Source: Cepaea nemoralis
Taxonomy: Eukaryota; Mollusca; Gastropoda; Stylommatophora; Helicidae
DNA length: 64,000 bases
NCBI GenBank assembly: GCA_014155875.1
Contig: JACEFZ010024486.1
Span: forward strand, 124,001 to 188,000
Reading direction: 5' to 3'
The notes beneath the pieces are model-generated. The model saw only the letters and a list, made by a program, of their open reading frames with translations, searched no databases and had not been told where the DNA came from. The translations under genes and the position numbers were made by a program. Each line of letters starts with the position of its first letter. Position 1 is the first letter of the stretch. Positions 31,096 to 40,000 of the stretch are shown one piece after another.

Positions 31096-34000
31096 TGCAT
31101 ATCCTTTACAGGTAATCGCTGTCAACATCAGCATCTTTCAGCTGATTGTTGATTTCTTGGCAAGATTACGCTCAGTAGTTTGCCATTGCTTTCTGAGCGG
31201 CTGGCTCACATATGCCGTAAGTTACTGATGCGATTCGAACCACTGCTGATTCTCACCGTCGTCACATTACTTACGAGAGTATATGAGATTACGGAACCTC
31301 TAGGCCAGGAAGCCGGCGAGTGACAGAATAGTGGGAACTAAAATGGTGTGACAGAATAGTGGGACTAACATGGTGTGACAGAATAGTGGGACTAACATGG
31401 TGTGACAGAATAGTGGGACTAAAATATTGTGACAGAATAGTGGGACTAACATGGTGTGACAGAATAGTGGGACTAAAATATTGTGACAGAATAGTGGGAC
31501 TAACATGGTGTGACAGAATAGTGGGACTAACATGGTGTGACAGAATAGTGGGACTAACATGGTGTGACAGAATAGTGGGACTAAAATGTTGTGACAGAAT
31601 AGTGGGACTAACATGGTGTGACAGAATAGTGGGACTAACATGGTGTGACAGAATAGTGGGACTAAAATATTGTGACAGAATAGTGGGACTAACATGGTGT
31701 GACAGAATAGTGGGACTAACATATTGTGACAGAATAGTGGGACTAACATGGTGTGACAGAATAGTGGGACTAACATGGTGTGACAGAATAGTGGGACTAA
31801 AATATTGTGACAAAATAGTGGGACTAACATGGTGTGACAGAATAGTGGGACTAACATGGTGTGGCAGAATAGTGGGACTAAAATGGTGTGACAGATTAGT
31901 GGGACTAACATGGTGTGACAGAATAGTGGGACTAACATGGTGTGACAGAATAGTGGGACTAACATGGTGTGACAGAATAGTGGGACTAAAATGGTGTGAC
32001 AGATTAGTGGGACTAACATGGTGTGACAGAATAGTGGGACTAACATGGTGTGACAGAATAGTGGGACTAACATGGTGTGACAGAATAGTGGGACTAAAAT
32101 ATTGTGACAGAATAGTGGGACTAAAATGGTGTGACAGAATGGTGGGACTAAAATATTGTGACAGAATAGTGGGACTAACATGGTGTGACTAGAATGGTGG
32201 GACTAAAATATTGTGACAGAATAGTGGGACTACCATGGTGTGACAGAATAGTGGGACTAACATGGTGTGACAGAATAGTGGGACTAAAATGGTGTGACAG
32301 AATAGTGGGACTAACATGGTGTGACAGAATAGTGGGACTAACATGGTGTGACAGAATAGTGGGACTAAAATGTGTGACAGAATAGTGGGACTAACATGGT
32401 GTGACAGAATAGTGGGACTAACATGGTGTGACAGAATAGTGGGACTAAAATGGTGTGACAGAATAGTGGGACTAACATGGTGTGACAGAATAGTGGGACT
32501 AACATGGTGTGACAGAATAGTGGGACTAAATATGTGTGACAGAATAGTGGGACTAACATGGTGTGACAGAATAGTGGGACTAACATGGTGTGACAGAATA
32601 GTGGGACTAAAATGGTGTGACAGAATAGTGGGACTAACATGGTGTGACAGAATAGTGGGACTAAAATGTTGTGACAGAATAGTGGGACTAACATGGTGTG
32701 ACAGAATAGTGGGACTAACATGGTGTGACAGAATAGTGGGACTAAAATGGTGTGACAGAATAGTGGGACTAAAATGGTGTGACAGAATAGTGGGACTAAA
32801 ATGGTGTGACAGAATAGTGGGACTAAAATGGTGTGACAGAATAGTGGGACTAAATTGGTGTGACAGAATAGTGGGACTAACATGGTGTGACAGAATAGTG
32901 GGACTAAAATGTTGTGACAGATTAGTGGGACTAACATGGTGTGACAGAATAGTGGGACTAAAATGTTGTGACAGAATAGTGGGATTAACATAGTGTGACA
33001 GAATAGTGGGACTAACATGGTGTGACAGAATAGTGGGACTAAAATGTTGTGACAGAATAGTGGGACTAACATGGTGTGACAGAATAGTGGGATTAACATG
33101 GTGTGACAGAATAGTGGGACTAACATGGTGTGACAGAATAGTGGGACTAAAATGTTGTGACAGAATAGTGGGACTAAAATGTTGTGACAGAATAGTGGGA
33201 CTAAAATGGTGTGACAGAATAGTCGGACTAAAATGTTGTGACAGAATCACCTTTGTGCAATATATTGTTTGTGACTTCTGCGTTTCAACTTGATAATTCC
33301 ATGACAGAGTTGAGGGTGTGAAATCACCAGGTCGCGCATTAATTTCAATGTTATGAGTGTTGGCTGTTTAGAAAGCAATGGCAAACTGTTGAACTATAAA
33401 TCACAAACGGCCAATAAATGCCGAGAAATGCAAAGTCTTGTTAGATGACATGCAACTGTCTCCTTGTAGTGTAAATAAACCACACAATGTAGTTGGGGAA
33501 AACACAGATATAGGTGTTGTGACCAGGGACTTTATCAACACACAAGGACACAACAACAAGCTGTTGGTATATGATAAGTAAATGTTAACTGTTTATATTT
33601 CAGTAGCTGTTGGTATAAGATAAGTAAATGTTAACTGTTTATATTCCAGTAGCTGTTGGTATACAATAAGTAAATGTTAACTGTTTATATTTCAGTAGCT
33701 GTTGGTATAAGATAAGTAAATGTTGACTGTTTGCATTTCAGTAGCTGTTGTTATAGTAATGTCTTTATATTACAGACAACCTGACAGGCCTTCCATCGGG
33801 TGCAGCCCCTGCAGGGACGGCCGTACAATCAACAGCAGATTCACTCGCCCAGACAAATGCTGCATCTCCAGGTTTAGGTAAGTATTTGTCCATTTGTGAA
33901 CATTTTCATGAACATGATTTACACCTCAGCTCTGATATGTCAATTGTGTGAATGTCTGATTGCTGTTCTTTAAACATCTGCCAAGATGGACATTTTGTTC

Positions 34001-37000
34001 TCCTTATCATTGGTTCTGTTTGTTCACAGTGAGCATGCGGAATAGTGATGACCTGGAGGAAGAAGAAGACGACATGGACGGAGAAGATGACCTGGACGGA
34101 AAAGATGAGCTGGACGGAGAAGATGAGCTGGACGGAGAAGATGATCTGGATGGAGAAGATGACCTGGATGGAGAAGATGACCTGGACAGAGAAGATGACC
34201 TGGATGGAGAAGATGACCTGGACGGAGAAGACGACCTGGATGGAGAAGATGACCTGGATGGAGAAGATGATCTGGAGGGAGATGACGACCTGGAGGGAGA
34301 TGATGACCTGGAGGGAGATGACGACCTGGAGGGAGAAGATGATCTGGAGGGAGAAGATGACCTGGAGGGAGAAGATGACCTAGAGAGAGAAGGCATCATT
34401 GCAGGTAAGTTGCATGACCAGCTGTTATGCTTCATTTTTCATAGGAAACGAACAAGTTTGTTAGTAAACTAGGTCACATCTCCCTGTACTTGCCTTAAGG
34501 CACAATAGACCAGACCCATATTCTCACAGACCGATCAGTCCTGGGATGATAATAGGACCGGCATCGTGCCTGACCGCCTTCACCACCAATGCATTCTGGG
34601 TACCCAGTATAGTCTGGCTTGTTCTGGCCCTCCAGGTGAAGTTTTAAAAATTCTGAATCGCCCAGCCGCAGATCAAACCTATGGCCTGAATTAACTGTCT
34701 AGCCATTGCATATTTATGATTGCCACAATTGTTGATTGTCTCTATCTGTGATTTAAAAATGGGTTGGTGGCTTTTGATTTTCCATAGTTAATAAGTTAGT
34801 TGCAAGTCCTTGTCATGTCTCCGTCAACCCCAGAATTTGTTTTGGATGTTTGTGATTTCTTGGTATGTTTTCGTTCAGTTAGTTAGTCGCGGTACCAACT
34901 TCACGGCAAAGGGTCGTCCCATTATACTCTGTTCCTGTGCCAGTGAATATCACTTTCTGAACACCCAACACCAGCTCAAACCGGTTTTCTTCCAAATCAC
35001 AAGCAGGCGTGTTTCAAATGTGGTAAGTAGAATTGCGAATTGTGCTTGTAACCCCTTGGCACAGTGAGTTGCTGTGATATCATTTGTGACTTGTAGACAG
35101 TTTGGTGCAGGCTTCCACTTGTGCTACTGGGGTCCATTAGGGGAGGGCAGAATAGTAACACTGTCACTAGCCGCGAAGGATGCAAGATTCGACTATGGAG
35201 GGTTGGTGGGAGACTCCAGAGCTGTTCTGATCAGACAAAATATGACTGTGTCACTTCTGAGGATTGAACCTCAACCACCAACTTGGAAGGCAAGTGTCCT
35301 AACCAGGTTACAACTATGTTCATTATTAATGTATTGTTGTTAGCTTTTGTATAACAAATAGAAGAATTTCTTTTGTTTTTGATATAATGGCACTGGTAAT
35401 TGACTTGTGCGTGAGCTGCGGTAACAGAATGAAGGTTCCAGAATTTGAATCATGCTTTTCTGGGAAGGTAACATAGTCAACACATGTCTGAAGATGTTGG
35501 ATGTGTCGGCCGAAATGTGCAAACATGACACCTCTGCTGTAAACAGTCACAACACAATTTCATTGACAGACTGAAGGGGAAGGCAGCAGTCTAGGACAGG
35601 CTGAAGGGTAAGGCAACAGTCTAGGACAGACTGAAGGGGAAGGCAACAGTCTAGGACAGGCTGAAGGGGAAGACAACAGTCTAGGACAGACTGAAGGGGA
35701 AGGCAACAGTCTAGGTCAGACTGATGGGGGAGGCAACAGTCTAGGACAGACTGAAGGGGAAGGCAACAATCTAGGACAGACTGATGGGGGAGGCAACAAT
35801 CTAGGACAGACTGAAGGGGAAGACAACAATCTAGGACAGACTGAAGGGGAAGGCAACAGTCTAGGACAGGCTGAAGAGGAAGGCAACAGTCTAGGACAGA
35901 CTGATGGGGAAGGCAACAATCTAGGACAGACTGATGGGGGAGGCAACAGTCTAGGACATACTGATGGGGGAGGCAACAGTCTAGGACATATTGATGGGGG
36001 AGGCAACAGTCTAGGACATACTGATGGGGGAGGCAACAGTCTAGGACATACTGATGGGGGAGGCAACAGTCTAGGACATACTGATGGGGGAGGCAACAGT
36101 CTAGGACAGACTGAAGGGGAAGGCAACAATCTAGGACATACTGATGGGGGAGGCAACAGTCTAGGACAGACTGATGGGGGAGGCAACAGTCTAGGACAGA
36201 CTGATGGGGGAGGCAACAGTCTAGGACAGACTGAAGGGGAAGGCAACAATCTAGGACAGACTGATGGGGGAGGCAACAATCTAGGACAGGCTGAAGGGGA
36301 AGGCAACAGTCTAGGACAGGCTGAAGGGGAAGGCAACAATCTAGGACAGACTGAAGGGGAAGGCAACAGTTTAGGACAGATTGAAGGGGAAGGCAACAGT
36401 CTAGGACAGGCTGAAGGGGAAGGCAACAATCTAGGACAGGCTGAAGGGGAAGGCAACAGTCTAGGACAGGCTGAAGGGGAAGGCAACAGTCTAGGACAGA
36501 CTGAAGGGGAAGACATCAGTCTAGGACAGACTGAAGGGGAAGGCAACAGTCTAGGACAGACTGATGGGGGAGGCAACAATCTAGGACAGACTGATGGGGG
36601 AGGCAACAGTCTAGGACAGACTGAAGGGGAAGGCAACAGTCTAGGACAGACTGATGGGGGAGGCAACAATCTAGGACAGACTGATGGGGGAGGCAACAAT
36701 CTAGGACAGACTGATGGGGGAGGCAACAATCTAGGACATACTGAAGGGGAAGGCAACAGTCTAGGACACACTGAAGGGGAAGATAACAATCTAGGACAGA
36801 CTGAAGGGGAAGACACAATCTAGGACAGACTGAAGGGGAAGACAACACTCTAGGACAGGCTGAAGGGGAAGGCAACAGTCTAGGACAGGCTGAAGGGGAA
36901 GGCAAACAGTCTAGGACAGACTGAAGGGGAAGGCAACAGTCTAGGACAGACTGAAGGGGAAGGCAACTTTCTAGGACAGGCTGAAGGGTAAGGCAACAGT

Positions 37001-40000
37001 CTAGGACAGACTGAAGGGGAAGGCAACAGTCTAGGACAGGCTGAAGGGGAAGACAACAGTCTAGGACAGACTGAAGGGGAAGGCAACAGTCTAGGACAGA
37101 CTGATGGGGGAGGCAACAGTCTAGGACAGACTGAAGGGGAAGGCAACAATCTAGGACAGACTTATGGGGGAGGCAACAATCTAGGACTTACTTAAGGGGA
37201 AGGCAACAGTCTAGGACAGACTGAAGGGGAAGGCAACAGTCTAGGACAGGCTGAAGGGGAAGGCAACAGTCTAGGACAGACTGATGGGGAAGGCAACAGT
37301 CTAGGGCAGACTGAAGGGGAAGGCAACAGTCTAGGACAGACTGATGGGGGAGGCAACAGTCTAGGACAGACTGAAGGGGAAGGCAACAATCTAGGACAGA
37401 CTGATGGGGGAGGCAACAGTCTAGGACAGACTGATGGGGGAGGCAACAGTCTAGGACAGACTGAAGGGGAAGGCAACAATGTAGGACAGACTGATGGGGG
37501 AGGCAACAATCTAGGACAGACTGAAGGGGAAGGCAACAGTCTAGGACAGGCTGAAGGGGAAGGCAACAATCTAGGACAGACTGAAGGGGAAGGCAACAGT
37601 CTAGGACAGACTGAAGGGGAAGGCAACAGTCTAGGACAGACTGAAGGGGAAGGCAACTGTCTAGGACAGACTGAAGGGGAAGGCAACAGTCTAGGACAGA
37701 CTGAAAGGGAAGGCAACTGTCTAGGACAGACTGAAGGGGAAGGCAACTGTCTAGGACAGACTGAAGGGGAAGGCAACAGTCTAGGACAGACTGAAGGGGA
37801 AGACAACAGTCTAGGACAGACTGAAGGGGAAGGCAACTGTCTAGGACAGACTGAAGGGGGAAGGCAACAGTCTAGGACAGACTGAAGGGGAAGGCAACAG
37901 TCTAGGACAGACGGAAGGGAAGGCAACTGTCTAGGACAGACTGAAGGGGAAGGCAACAGTCTAGGACAGACTGAAGGGGAAGGCAACAGTCTAGGACAGA
38001 CTGAAGGGGAAGACAACAGTCTAGGACAGACTGAAGGGGAAGGCAACAGTCTAGGACAGACTGAAGGGGAAGGCAACAGTCTAGGACAGGCTGAAGGGGA
38101 AGGCAACTGTCTAGGACAGACTGAAGGGGGAGACAACAGTCTAGGACAGGGGGAGACAACAGTCTAGGACAGACTGAAGGGGAAGGCAACTTTCTAGGAC
38201 AGACTGAAGGGGAAGGCAACAGTCTAGGACAGGCTGAAGGGTAAGGCAACAGTCTAGGACAGACTGAAGGGGAAGGCAACAGTCTAGGACAGACTGAAGG
38301 GGAAGGCAACTTTCTAGGACAAGCTGAAGGGGAAGGCAACAGTCTAGGACAGGCTGAAGGGTAAGGCAACAGTCTAGGACAGACTGAAGGGGAAGGCAAC
38401 AATCTAGGACAGACTGATGGGGGAGGCAACATTCTAGGACAGACTGAAGGGGAAGGCAACAGTCTAGGACAGACTGATGGGGGAGGCAACAGTCTAGGAC
38501 AGACTGAAGGGGAAGGCAACAATCTAGGACAGACTGATGGGGGAGGCAACAATCTAGGACATACTGAAGGGGAAGGCAACAGTCTAGGACAGACTGAAGG
38601 GGAAGATAACAATCTAGGACAGACTGAAGGGGAAGACAACAATCTAGGACAGACTGAAGGGGAAGGCAACAGTCTAGGACAGACTGAAGGGGAAGGCAAC
38701 AGTCTAGGACAGACTGAAGGGGAAGATAACAATCTAGGACAGACTGAAGGGGAAGACAACAATCTAGGACAGACTGAAGGGGAAGGCAACAGTCTAGGAC
38801 AGACTGAAGGGGAAGGCAACACTCTAGGACAGGCTGAAGGGGAAGGCAACAGTCTAGGACAGACTGAAGGGGAAGGCAACAGTCTAGGACAGGCTGAAGG
38901 GTAAGGCAACAGTCTAGGACAGACTGAAGGGGAAGGCAACAGTCTAGGACAGGCTGAAGGGGAAGGCAACAGTCTAGGACAGACTGAAGGGGGAGGCAAC
39001 AGTCTAGGACAGACTGAAGGGGAAGGCAACAATCTAGGACAGACTGAAGGGGAAGGCAACAATCTAGGACAGACTGATGGGGGAGGCAACAATCTAGGAC
39101 AGACTGAAGGGGAAGACAACAATCTAGGACAGACTGAAGGGGAAGGCAACAGTCTAGGACAGGCTGAAGAGGAAGGCAACAGTCTAGGACAGACTGATGG
39201 GAAGGCAACAATCTAGGACAGACTGATGGGGGAGGCAACAGTCTAGGACATACTGATGGGGGAGGCAACCAGTCTAGGACATATTGATGGGGGAGGCAAC
39301 AGTCTAGGACATACTGATGGGGGAGGCAACAGTCTAGGACATACTGATGGGGGAGGCAACAGTCTAGGACATACTGATGGGGGAGGCAACAGTCTAGGAC
39401 AGACTGAAGGGGAAGGCAACAATCTAGGACATACTGATGGGGGAGGCAACAGTCTAGGACAGACTGATGGGGGAGGCAACAGTCTAGGACAGACTGATGG
39501 GGGAGGCAACAGTCTAGGACAGACTGAAGGGGAAGGCAACAATCTAGGACAGACTGATGGGGGAGGCAACAATCTAGGACAGGCTGAAGGGGAAGGCAAC
39601 AGTCTAGGACAGGCTGAAGGGGAAGGCAACAATCTAGGACAGACTGAAGGGGAAGGCAACAGTTTAGGACAGATTGAAGGGGAAGGCAACAGTCTAGGAC
39701 AGGCTGAAGGGGAAGGCAACAATCTAGGACAGGCTGAAGGGTAAGGCAACAGTCTAGGGACAGGCTGAAGGGGAAGGCAACAGTCTAGGACAGGCTGAAG
39801 GGGAAGGCAACAGTCCTAGGACAGACTGAAGGGGAAGACATCAGTCTAGGACAGACTGAAGGGGAAGGCAACAGTCTAGGACAGACTGATGGGGGAGGCA
39901 ACAATCTAGGACAGACTGATGGGGGAGGCAACAGTCTAGGACAGACTGAAGGGGAAGGCAACAGTCTAGGACAGACTGATGGGGGAGGCAACAATCTAGG

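Larger units (their letters stand above)
34405..35575. other. Intron 4, proximal part
   Basis: No coding exon is seen. It holds an antisense CTAA-SINE fragment (34877-34955) and a GAA-SINE fragment (35485-35560). Confidence 0.6.

Noticed and set aside
31300..33293. VGLTWCDRI- and SPTILSHH-type repetitive proteins
   Set aside because: 27-bp intronic minisatellite; no start context, no domain, and both strands are equally open.
34007..34435. Ser/Arg-rich antisense ORF opposite exon 4
   Set aside because: Mirror of the EDDLDG repeats; the sense frame has matching splice sites and phases on both sides.
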